A DNA stretch of 6,941 nt from Rhodoferax sp. (GTDB lineage Bacteria; Pseudomonadota; Gammaproteobacteria; Burkholderiales; Burkholderiaceae_C). A model generated the notes under the pieces. The model was not told where the DNA came from. It did no database searches and saw only the letters and a list, made by a program, of their open reading frames with translations. The position numbers and the translations under genes were made by a program. The stretch is taken from positions 1 through 6,941 of the forward strand of contig JADGRK010000132.1 of assembly GCA_017880985.1 (NCBI GenBank), given 5' to 3'. Position 1 is the first letter of the stretch. Each line of letters begins with the position of its first letter. Shown piece after piece: positions 1-4,866 of this stretch.

Positions 1-198
1 CTTCTTAAGCCATTTTGGCTTGTGGCACAGGCTGAATATGCGCAAGCAGCTACTAACATACTAGCAAATAGGGGAAATGACGCCAGGCGGGCGGTGTGGT
101 TTGCGGACTCCGGCCTACGCTCGCAAGCCAAACCACCGATCGTCGTGAAAGACTTGGTTTCGTCTTGGTGTCCCAAATCATCGGCCTGGCATCATTAA
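1..198 (+). other. Possible 3' end of an unrecognised gene (open frame cut by window edge)
   Basis: Frame 1 is open from the first base to a TAA at 196-198, giving about 65 codons with no start visible in the window. The translated piece has a plausible soluble composition (for example AQAEYAQAATNILANRG near its beginning), but I recognise no family. An imperfect hairpin at 97-135 lies within it, which is unusual for coding DNA. Sixty-five open codons can occur by chance in DNA of this composition, so this is a weak call. The remaining 199-336 holds no open frame I believe in, only a degenerate repeat copy (258-286). Confidence 0.2.
97..135. repeat. Imperfect inverted repeat (hairpin)
   Basis: TGGTTTG at 97-103 is complementary to CAAACCA at 129-135, and the stem gains one G-C pair (96/136) outward. 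CGG (92-94) can alternatively pair with CCG (136-138) if two bases bulge. The loop is about 25 nt. There is no T-run on either side, so it does not look like an intrinsic terminator. It may be a relic of a mobile-element end or chance; nothing seen decides between these. Confidence 0.3.
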
Positions 199-257
199 TG
201 GCGGAGTCGCCAATTGCAGCTTTAGATTGCAGGGAGCCGGTCGCTGAAATTGACTGA

Positions 258-286
258 CAGGCAACTCAGTGGCCCAAGCAGTCATA
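258..286 (+). repeat. Degenerate intergenic repeat, copy 1
   Basis: Starts CAGGCAACTC and contains GGCC followed by AAGC and GTC. It aligns by eye with the minus strand of 1618-1646, with about 21 identities over 28 positions and small gaps. Immediately downstream, AAAAGCGGACGCTCAAC (297-313) is also similar to the minus strand of 1614-1630 (12 of 17). The motif resembles short dispersed intergenic repeats common in beta- and gamma-proteobacteria; I cannot name the family. Confidence 0.35.
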
Positions 287-336
287 GGCCGACGCAAAAA
301 GCGGACGCTCAACGTTTGACTTAGTTCTCATTCGGA

Positions 337-936
337 TTAATTCGGCTTGCGTGCGACAAGCGTGACAAAGGACTTGACCTGTTCCTTCGGAGCAGCGAAG
401 TCTCGGGACTCGCAATGCAAGATCTCCCAGCCCAGGAAATGTGCGTGCATGTCGTCCCGTGAAAATAGGCAGTGCTCCTTCGGGTCAAACATGTCGAGGT
501 ATGTGGTTCCGTCGACAAGAACATTGATGACCGCTACACCGCCTGGACGAAGGTGCGACTGGAGACTGTGAAGTTGGCGATGGGCGGTAGCGCAATCGAA
601 GAACATCAGCAGGCCAATCGAGACGACAGAATCAAACTCGTCGGAAAGCTCGTAATTTCGCAGATCCACTTCTGCTGCTTCGATAGGCAGAGACTGCTCC
701 GTGGCGATACGGCGAAGGTGTTCGATGGCTGTGTGGCTTGCGTCAAGCGCCACAACCGAACAACCACGTTGCGCGGCAGCGACCGCTAGGTTGCCCAGAC
801 CGCACCCGTAGTCGAGTACGTGACCATGGAGATACGAAAGGGCAGTTTGCTCGAATGGATTCAGGGGGAGATCGGTCTGACGCACCTGCTGCTGGAACTG
901 CGTATCAAAGAAGCGAACGCTCAAGTTTGGGTCCAT
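337..936 (-). CDS. TehB-like class I SAM-dependent methyltransferase
   Basis: A 199-residue cytoplasmic enzyme that would transfer a methyl group from S-adenosylmethionine. SAM-binding motif I is VLDYGCGLGNLA at residues 40-51, the ribose-binding acidic residue at the end of strand 2 is Asp65 (VVALDAS), and LRPGG at 129-133 is the usual turn before strand 5. The C-terminal half (LMFF at 110-113; HFLGWEILHCESRDF at 166-180; VTLVARK at the end) follows TehB-type proteins, whose members detoxify tellurite and other chalcogens. The true substrate is unknown. The length matches TehB (about 197 residues). The ATG at 936 follows a CATAAT box by six bases and has no ribosome binding site, so the message may be leaderless. 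The gene reads visibly richer in A+T than the right-hand genes and sits alone, which fits horizontal acquisition (inference). The start is likely, and the family is confident at the fold level. Confidence 0.85.
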   Translation of the reverse strand: MDPNLSVRFFDTQFQQQVRQTDLPLNPFEQTALSYLHGHVLDYGCGLGNLAVAAAQRGCSVVALDASHTAIEHLRRIATEQSLPIEAAEVDLRNYELSDEFDSVVSIGLLMFFDCATAHRQLHSLQSHLRPGGVAVINVLVDGTTYLDMFDPKEHCLFSRDDMHAHFLGWEILHCESRDFAAPKEQVKSFVTLVARKPN

Positions 937-942
937 AGGCTA

Positions 943-948
943 ATTATG
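943..948 (-). promoter_or_regulatory. Candidate -10 box, methyltransferase gene (possible leaderless start)
   Basis: On the minus strand CATAAT (five of six to TATAAT) lies exactly six bases before the ATG at 936, so transcription would start at or next to the A of the start codon. No convincing -35 hexamer is seen at 16-18 bp spacing, and there is no purine-rich ribosome site. Confidence 0.35.
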
Positions 949-1037
949 CGACGATGGCTTTTTAAGTATCTTGCCGGGTGAGTGAAAGGCCGCATCATAA
1001 TTCGTATTCAATGGCAGCCAATGGCCGGTTGCCTATC

Positions 1038-1043
1038 GAGGAG
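1038..1043 (+). promoter_or_regulatory. Ribosome binding site of the DsrE-family gene
   Basis: GAGGAG ends 10 bases before the ATG at 1054. This decides for 1054 over the in-frame upstream ATGs (982, 1021), and the MKTLFILNDAPYG start is typical of the family. Confidence 0.7.
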
Positions 1044-1053
1044 TAGAAGCAGC

Positions 1054-1404
1054 ATGAAAACACTTTTCATACTAAACGATGCACCCTACGGTAGCGAGCG
1101 CACCTACAACGGCGCACGGCTCGCCGGGGCACTCGCTCGCCATGAAGACAATGAAGTCCGGGTCTTCCTCATTGGGGACGCTGTAGCGGCGGCACACCGA
1201 CAACAGAAGGTGCCCAGCGGTTTCTACAACCTCGAAGCGATGCTGGGCTCGGTGGTCAGTCACTCCGGCGTCATCGGAGCGTGCGGCACCTGCATGGATG
1301 CGCGAGGTATTACGGTGGAAGACCTCATGACAGGCACCCACCGCAGCAGCCTCGACGAACTCACCCAGTGGACCGTTTGGGCCGACAAAGCCCTGGTATT
1401 TTGA
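1054..1404 (+). CDS. DsrE-family sulfur-carrier-like protein
   Basis: A 116-residue small soluble protein of the DsrE/DsrF/YchN fold. It starts with a beta strand and NDAPYGSERTYNGARLA (residues 8-24), as in this family. A CxxC pair, Cys77 and Cys80, sits in GACGTCMDARGI (76-86), the position where family members carry their reactive cysteine. Relatives bind or relay sulfane sulfur (TusD and DsrE pass persulfides between partners), so a role in thiol or sulfur handling is likely but the partner is unknown. There is no signal peptide or membrane segment. Fourteen bases downstream, with its own ribosome site, is the beginning of an MBL-fold hydrolase gene, a family that includes persulfide dioxygenases. 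The pair therefore looks like the remains of a sulfur-detoxification operon. Divergent from the methyltransferase gene, with 117 bases between their start codons. Confidence 0.85.
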   Translation: MKTLFILNDAPYGSERTYNGARLAGALARHEDNEVRVFLIGDAVAAAHRQQKVPSGFYNLEAMLGSVVSHSGVIGACGTCMDARGITVEDLMTGTHRSSLDELTQWTVWADKALVF

Positions 1405-1418
1405 TCAAGGAATCTCTC

Positions 1419-1550
1419 ATGTTCTTCCGTCAGCTTCTCGCAGAAGATGCTACGCTTTCCCATTTCTTCGGATGTGCCGGTGTCGGAAAGGCCGTTGCTG
1501 TCGATGTCGTCGCTGGTGACGAAAACGGGTACATCGCCGAAGCCAAATAG
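1419..1550 (+). pseudogene. 5' fragment of an MBL-fold metallo-hydrolase gene (persulfide-dioxygenase-like)
   Basis: The frame begins with ATG at 1419, six bases after AAGGAA (1407-1412), and encodes only 43 residues before TAG. The start MFFRQLL, then LSHFFGC and AVAVDVV and finally YIAEAK, reproduces the N-terminal strands of MBL-fold hydrolases related to persulfide dioxygenases (ETHE1-like/rhodanese-associated), normally about 230-350 residues long. Everything after the first two or three strands is gone, including the HxHxDH metal-binding motif, so no catalytic activity is possible. I see no continuation of the family in any frame of the following 450 bases, which points to deletion or insertion near base 1547 rather than a point mutation. 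The well-kept beginning suggests recent loss. Alternatively it is a short peptide still translated with the DsrE gene. Confidence 0.7.
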
Positions 1551-1617
1551 ATATCGCGTTTGAGAACATCAGGCCAATATGAAATGGATGACCGCCCGCT
1601 TTGCGGAGCATGGGTTG

Positions 1618-1646
1618 AAAGACGGCTTCTGGCCGGGACTTGCCTG
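1618..1646 (-). repeat. Degenerate intergenic repeat, copy 2 (inverted)
   Basis: Read on the minus strand it begins CAGGCAAGTCC and continues GGCCAGAAGCCGTC, matching copy 1 (258-286) in order: CAGGCAA, TC, GGCC, AAGC, GTC. Orientation is opposite to copy 1. It lies just past the broken end of the MBL gene fragment. Confidence 0.35.
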
Positions 1647-1991
1647 ACGCCTGAGATTGCTGAATACCCGCTTTCGCTGCAAAGGCGACTTTCAAACATC
1701 ACTGCTCGGTGATCGTTTTCGCTGCCTTGACAAGGGCACCCGGGTGGGACGATCGGCGAGCCGGAAATACACAGTCCCTGTATTTGAATATGGCGCACCA
1801 GGCACTTTGTCGGGCTGGTGGATTGGGTGTCCGTTAGGCGGCCCCATTCGCGGTTGCCACAGGGCAAGCTTGCCTACCAAGCTGTTAAGGCAACAACTGC
1901 CATTTCCCAAAAACTTCCGCCCGCGAGCGTGGGCCAGAGAACGGATATCCGGTCCGCCAGCCCGGCCACCGGCAGTCGCCCTGCAACCCGC

Positions 1992-1997
1992 GATAAT
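1992..1997 (+). promoter_or_regulatory. Candidate -10 box of rlmB (possible leaderless start)
   Basis: GATAAT (five of six to TATAAT) ends six bases before the rlmB ATG at 2004, the same distance as at the methyltransferase gene. A poor -35 candidate, CCGGCA, lies 17 bp upstream. No ribosome binding site separates box and start codon. Confidence 0.4.
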
Positions 1998-2003
1998 TGG
2001 CGC

Positions 2004-2774
2004 ATGTCTTCCGCCAAAGTTCTATTCGGCTTTCACGCCGTTGGTGTGCGCCTCAAAACCGCGCCCAAATCCATCATCGAAATTTATTTCGAGCCAACGC
2101 GGCGCGATGCGCGCATGCGCCAGTTTCTGGAAAAAGCGAACGAGGCGGGCATCCGTCTGATCGAAGCCGACGGCATCCGCCTGGCCAAGCTCTGTGGCGG
2201 CCATGGTCATCAGGGTGTGGCGGCGCGGGTGCAAGAGCTGGCCCAGGTGCACTCGCTGGACGAACTGCTGGAGCAACTCGAAGCCGCGCAAGGCGACAAA
2301 CCGCTGGCCGAGCGCGAAGCGCCGCTGATTCTGGTGCTCGATGGCGTCACTGACCCGCACAACCTGGGCGCCTGCCTGCGGGTGGCTGACGGCGCCGGGG
2401 TGCACGCCGTGATCGCGCCCAAAGACCACGCCGCCGGCATCAACGCGACCGTGGCCAAAGTGGCCAGTGGGGCGGCCGAGACCGTGCCTTACTTCATGGT
2501 CACCAATCTGGCCCGCACTCTGAATGAGCTGAAAGAACGCAGCATCTGGATCATCGGTACCAGCGACGTGGCACCCAGGACGATTTACCAGGCGGACCTC
2601 AAAGTCCCGCTGGCGCTGGTGCTCGGCGCCGAGGGTGAGGGCATGCGTCAACTCACTGCCAAAACCTGTGACGAGCTGGTGAGCATTCCGATGCGCGGCG
2701 CGGTCGAGAGCCTGAATGTGTCGGTCGCCAGCGGTGTCTGTTTGTATGAGGCGCTGCGCCAGCGCTCAACCTGA
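2004..2774 (+). CDS. rlmB: 23S rRNA 2'-O-ribose guanosine methyltransferase (SpoU/TrmH family)
   Basis: A 256-residue protein that by family methylates the ribose of G2251 in the peptidyl-transferase P loop of 23S rRNA, using SAM. The N-terminal substrate-binding domain is at about 5-80 (VLFGFHAV at 6-13, GHGHQGVAA at 66-74). The knotted SPOUT domain follows with all three family motifs: LDGVTDPHNLGACLRVADG from 112 (Asn120, Arg126), VLGAEGEGMR at 206-215 (Glu212), and IPMRGAVESLNVSVASG at 228-244 (Ser236, Asn238). The length is near the usual 243-250. The frame stays open further upstream, but MSSAKVLFGFHAV matches the family start, so I chose the ATG at 2004. It stands alone on plus and converges with the LOG gene, their stops 8 bases apart, with no terminator between. 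RlmB is preferred over TrmH because of the N-terminal domain and the motif spelling. Confidence 0.93.
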   Translation: MSSAKVLFGFHAVGVRLKTAPKSIIEIYFEPTRRDARMRQFLEKANEAGIRLIEADGIRLAKLCGGHGHQGVAARVQELAQVHSLDELLEQLEAAQGDKPLAEREAPLILVLDGVTDPHNLGACLRVADGAGVHAVIAPKDHAAGINATVAKVASGAAETVPYFMVTNLARTLNELKERSIWIIGTSDVAPRTIYQADLKVPLALVLGAEGEGMRQLTAKTCDELVSIPMRGAVESLNVSVASGVCLYEALRQRST

Positions 2775-2782
2775 AGGAGACT

Positions 2783-3655
2783 TCAGAGACTGTAAAACGT
2801 GCGGATGACATCCCACGCTGCCTCGGCCTCGTCAACGTAGGTAAACAGCTTGAGGTCTTGCGCTGTGATCGCACCTTCCTCCACCATCAGGTCCATGTTG
2901 ACCAGTCGTTTCCAGTAGTCGCTGCCAAAAAGAATGATCGGTACTGGCTTGGATTTGCCGGTTTGCACCAGAGTGATGACTTCAAACAGTTCATCCAGCG
3001 TACCAAAGCCGCCGGGGAAGGCGACCAGTGCTTTGGCGCGCATCATGAGGTGCATCTTGCGCATTGCAAAGTAGTGAAACTTGAAACTCAAGCTGGGCGT
3101 CACGTAAGGGTTGGGCTTTTGCTCGTGCGGCAGGGCAATATTCAGCCCCACACTCGGCGCCCCCATCTCATGCGCACCACGATTGGCAGCTTCCATAATG
3201 CCGGGGCCACCGCCGGTGGCAATGAACAGGCGTTCGTCGCGCCGCCGTTGCGCGCTATGGCTTGCCACGAGTCGGGCAAACAGGCGCGCCTGGTCGTAGT
3301 AGCGGGCGTTTCGCAGTTGACGCTGGGCCACGGCCAGTGCACCGGCCTCACCGCTTTGCTGCGCCTGTAATAAAAAAGCTTGCGCCGCTTCGGGTGAGGG
3401 AAAGCGGGCACTGCCAAAAACGACAACCGTGCTGTCGATACCTTGTTCGCTCTGGTCCAGATCAGGCTTGAGCATTTCCAGTTGAAAGCGGATGCCGCGT
3501 GTTTCACGGCGCAACAAAAATTCGGGATCGGCAAATGCCAGGCGGTAGGCGTTGGCCTCCAGCGGGTTGCCCTGATCGGAGTAATTTTGCAATTCGGCCC
3601 AGGCATCTGCCAGGCGGCGTTCGCTAAGTTTCTGAGTTTTGTCCATGGATGCCAT
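2783..3655 (-). CDS. LOG family protein (TIGR00730-type nucleoside 5'-monophosphate phosphoribohydrolase)
   Basis: A 290-residue soluble protein with a Rossmann-like fold. The family landmarks are present: VVVFGSAR at 77-83 opens the domain, GGGPGIMEAANRG at 148-160 is the phosphate-binding stretch, and PGGFGTLDE at 214-222 is the diagnostic PGGxGTxxE catalytic motif. Proteins with this motif hydrolyse the N-glycosidic bond of nucleoside monophosphates (LOG on cytokinin ribotides, others on AMP or pyrimidine nucleotides); the substrate here is unknown. A helical N-terminal extension of about 75 residues makes it longer than the ~190-residue plant-like LOG proteins. I chose the ATG at 3655; an ATG at 3646 is equally possible and a TTG at 3685 is less likely; none has a clear ribosome site. 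It lies 45 bases downstream of the yqjK-like gene, so it is probably the last gene of that operon. Confidence 0.88.
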   Translation of the reverse strand: MASMDKTQKLSERRLADAWAELQNYSDQGNPLEANAYRLAFADPEFLLRRETRGIRFQLEMLKPDLDQSEQGIDSTVVVFGSARFPSPEAAQAFLLQAQQSGEAGALAVAQRQLRNARYYDQARLFARLVASHSAQRRRDERLFIATGGGPGIMEAANRGAHEMGAPSVGLNIALPHEQKPNPYVTPSLSFKFHYFAMRKMHLMMRAKALVAFPGGFGTLDELFEVITLVQTGKSKPVPIILFGSDYWKRLVNMDLMVEEGAITAQDLKLFTYVDEAEAAWDVIRTFYSL

Positions 3656-3700
3656 TGTGAGCGGAATACAGAACACAACCACCAAGCCGGGGTGGATAAA

Positions 3701-4012
3701 TCAATTGCGAGTCAAAAAACGCTGCAAGGGCAGGGTGGCCATCCAGTTGCGCGCCCGCTCGAACGTTTTCCAGGCCAGCCACAAACGGCCACCCCAAAGC
3801 ACCGCGCGTTGCGGCCGCAGGACGAGAACAAGCATCAAGGCACCGAGTGGCCAGAGAGGATTACGGTAAAGCCACTGCAGGGCAGTTTGCGCCCGGTCGG
3901 CAACGGCCAGGGGTCTTTTGACGATTTGCAGCTGGTCTGCCAGCGTGAGGCGCAATTGCGCACTGCGCTGTAGCAGGCGCTGCTGGCGCAGCACAAGCTC
4001 ATCGGGCTTCAT
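3701..4012 (-). CDS. YqjK-like small membrane protein
   Basis: A 103-residue protein recognised mainly by order in the operon: it directly follows yqjD- and yqjE-like genes, as yqjK does in enterobacteria (about 99 residues there). The N-terminal 40 residues are charged and helical (MKPDELVLRQQRLLQRSAQL), typical of YqjK. A short hydrophobic segment, PLWPLGALMLVLVL at about 52-65, is followed by an amphipathic stretch rich in Trp and Arg. The ATG at 4012 lies inside the end of the upstream gene (14-base overlap at 3999-4012), which suggests translational coupling. The frame is open further upstream, to about 4135, but that part overlaps the neighbour and does not resemble a family start. The function is unknown; an envelope location is inferred. 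Confidence 0.75.
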   Translation of the reverse strand: MKPDELVLRQQRLLQRSAQLRLTLADQLQIVKRPLAVADRAQTALQWLYRNPLWPLGALMLVLVLRPQRAVLWGGRLWLAWKTFERARNWMATLPLQRFLTRN

Positions 4013-4400
4013 GTTGACCCGATGTCTGGAGCCCGGCCCGATCCCGCTCCAGCTCATTGACGCTGGCGGTAAACATTCCGCCGGCGCTGCGCAGACGTTG
4101 TCGGGACTCACGCAGCAGCAGCGCACCCCCTCCAAGAAATAGCAGCGTCATCACGCCTACCGCTGCCAGGCGATAACCCTCCCAAAACAGCAGGATGACG
4201 AAGCCGCACAGCAGCACCAAGCCGAGACCCACAACCAGCAGGCCGGCTGCGCCCCAAAGCAGCCCGTCAAAAAGACGTCGCTTTTCCAGTTCGACCTCGG
4301 TACTCAGAAGATCAAGCCGCACTTGCGCCATTTCAAGCGCGGTGGCCAGCAAGCGCCGCACCGAGGCGAAGAGGCCGGTCTCCTTGACGGGTTCACTCAT
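3999..4400 (-). CDS. YqjE-like phage-holin-superfamily membrane protein
   Basis: A 133-residue inner-membrane protein. An amphipathic N-terminal region (1-45, with LFASVRRLLATALEMAQVRLDLLSTEVE) precedes two membrane helices at about 46-72 and 77-97, then a charged tail. This is the layout of the YqjE/DUF1469 group, called phage-holin family III by similarity although no lysis role is established. The start ATG at 4400 is 24 bases after the stop of the yqjD-like gene and lacks a good ribosome site, so it may depend on translation of the upstream gene. The 3' end overlaps the yqjK-like gene by 14 bases. In E. coli the homologous trio is induced in stationary phase; whether that holds here is not visible in the sequence. 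Confidence 0.85.
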   Translation of the reverse strand: MSEPVKETGLFASVRRLLATALEMAQVRLDLLSTEVELEKRRLFDGLLWGAAGLLVVGLGLVLLCGFVILLFWEGYRLAAVGVMTLLFLGGGALLLRESRQRLRSAGGMFTASVNELERDRAGLQTSGQHEAR

Positions 4401-4424
4401 AAAAATGCCAGTCTGGCGTTCGCT

Positions 4425-4736
4425 TCAGCGGCGGCTAATCAACAAACCCACCACCAGTCCAACGGCCGCGGCGATGCCAATTAATTTCCACGGATTGTCA
4501 TGGACGAACTCATCCGTTGCGTGTCCCGCCTCCTTGGCCCTGACCACCGCTGCTTCCTGCAAACGCACCAGATCAACCTTGGCTTGATTCAACCTGGCCT
4601 GGACCCGGTTGCGCAGTTCGGCGGCGCCTTCGCCGGCTTGATCGGCCGTCATGCGCAGCAACTCTTCGGCGTCGGCAACAACGACGCGCAAATCACTCAT
4701 CAATTTGTCCTTGTTAACAGCAGTCAGTTGAGTCAT
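4425..4736 (-). CDS. YqjD/ElaB-family (DUF883) tail-anchored protein
   Basis: A 103-residue protein: a long helical, charged N-terminal part (about 8-80, with many Ala, Glu and Arg, probably coiled coil), the conserved NPWKLIGIAAAVGLVVGLL segment from residue 81, and a terminal SRR. One C-terminal membrane helix (about 84-101) anchors it with the bulk in the cytoplasm. E. coli YqjD, ElaB and YgaM have this layout, are produced in stationary phase under RpoS and bind ribosomes at the inner membrane, limiting growth; the same role here is an inference. The start at 4736 is supported by GGAGG six bases upstream. It is the first gene of the minus-strand run yqjD-yqjE-yqjK-LOG. Confidence 0.9.
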   Translation of the reverse strand: MTQLTAVNKDKLMSDLRVVVADAEELLRMTADQAGEGAAELRNRVQARLNQAKVDLVRLQEAAVVRAKEAGHATDEFVHDNPWKLIGIAAAVGLVVGLLISRR

Positions 4737-4742
4737 GGTAAA

Positions 4743-4747
4743 CCTCC
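4743..4747 (-). promoter_or_regulatory. Ribosome binding site of the yqjD-like gene
   Basis: GGAGG on the minus strand, six bases before the ATG at 4736. It is the strongest Shine-Dalgarno match in the minus-strand run; the downstream genes have none as clear. Confidence 0.75.
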
Positions 4748-4814
4748 ATTGTGTTGAAAACCATTTGAAATGTTAGTCCCTATCGTGTTCAATATCCAGA
4801 AGAAAATGTAAATG

Positions 4815-4826
4815 GATTGATCAATC
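4815..4826. promoter_or_regulatory. 12 bp perfect palindrome in a divergent promoter region
   Basis: GATTGATCAATC is a perfect dyad lying between the divergent yqjD-like gene (start 4736) and the adenylate-forming gene (start 4867). The surrounding 4737-4866 is A+T-rich and must hold both promoters. A TAATAT at 4852-4857 is a possible -10 box for the rightward gene, nine bases before its ATG. The position fits an operator, but no regulator family is recognised. Confidence 0.35.
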
Positions 4827-4866
4827 ACAAATGCGGGCGTTCATGCGGGACTAATATTCTCAACAG

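Larger units (their letters stand above)
1551..2003. other. Gene-poor interval between the MBL fragment and rlmB
   Basis: No open frame in this stretch has a convincing family, start or ribosome site. It holds the inverted repeat copy at 1618-1646; a small hairpin, AAATACA (1765-1771) against TGTATTT (1779-1785) with a 7 nt loop and no T-run; a 12 bp palindrome GGCAAGCTTGCC at 1863-1874; and the presumed rlmB promoter near 1992. In many beta-proteobacteria rlmB directly follows rnr (family knowledge); here no rnr sequence is visible upstream. The stretch may be debris of insertions or deletions. Confidence 0.5.

Noticed and set aside
1765..1785. Small hairpin AAATACA/TGTATTT as a terminator
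   Set aside because: Seven A+T-rich pairs and no following T-run; too weak for an intrinsic terminator.
1832..1838. GTTAGGC, which fits the integron attC core GTTRRRY, and GTTGAGC on the minus strand at 307-313
   Set aside because: No partner RYYYAAC site at attC-like distance (about 55-140 bp) and no attC-like folded arms between; a 7-base degenerate match is expected by chance.
1430..1910. Minus-strand open frames of 72-145 codons opposite the MBL fragment and interval
   Set aside because: Rich in Arg, Pro and Ser with no domain pattern; they overlap the better-supported MBL fragment antisense.
1657..2160. Plus-strand open frame running through the gene-poor interval into rlmB
   Set aside because: The second part overlaps rlmB in another frame, the first part has no recognisable family, start context or ribosome site.
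2022..2651. Long minus-strand open frame (about 209 codons) inside rlmB
   Set aside because: Antisense shadow of a G+C-rich gene; the plus strand carries all RlmB motifs.
3142..3678. Second minus-strand open frame inside the LOG gene
   Set aside because: Out-of-frame shadow; composition is Arg/Trp/Ala-rich and it lacks any LOG motif.
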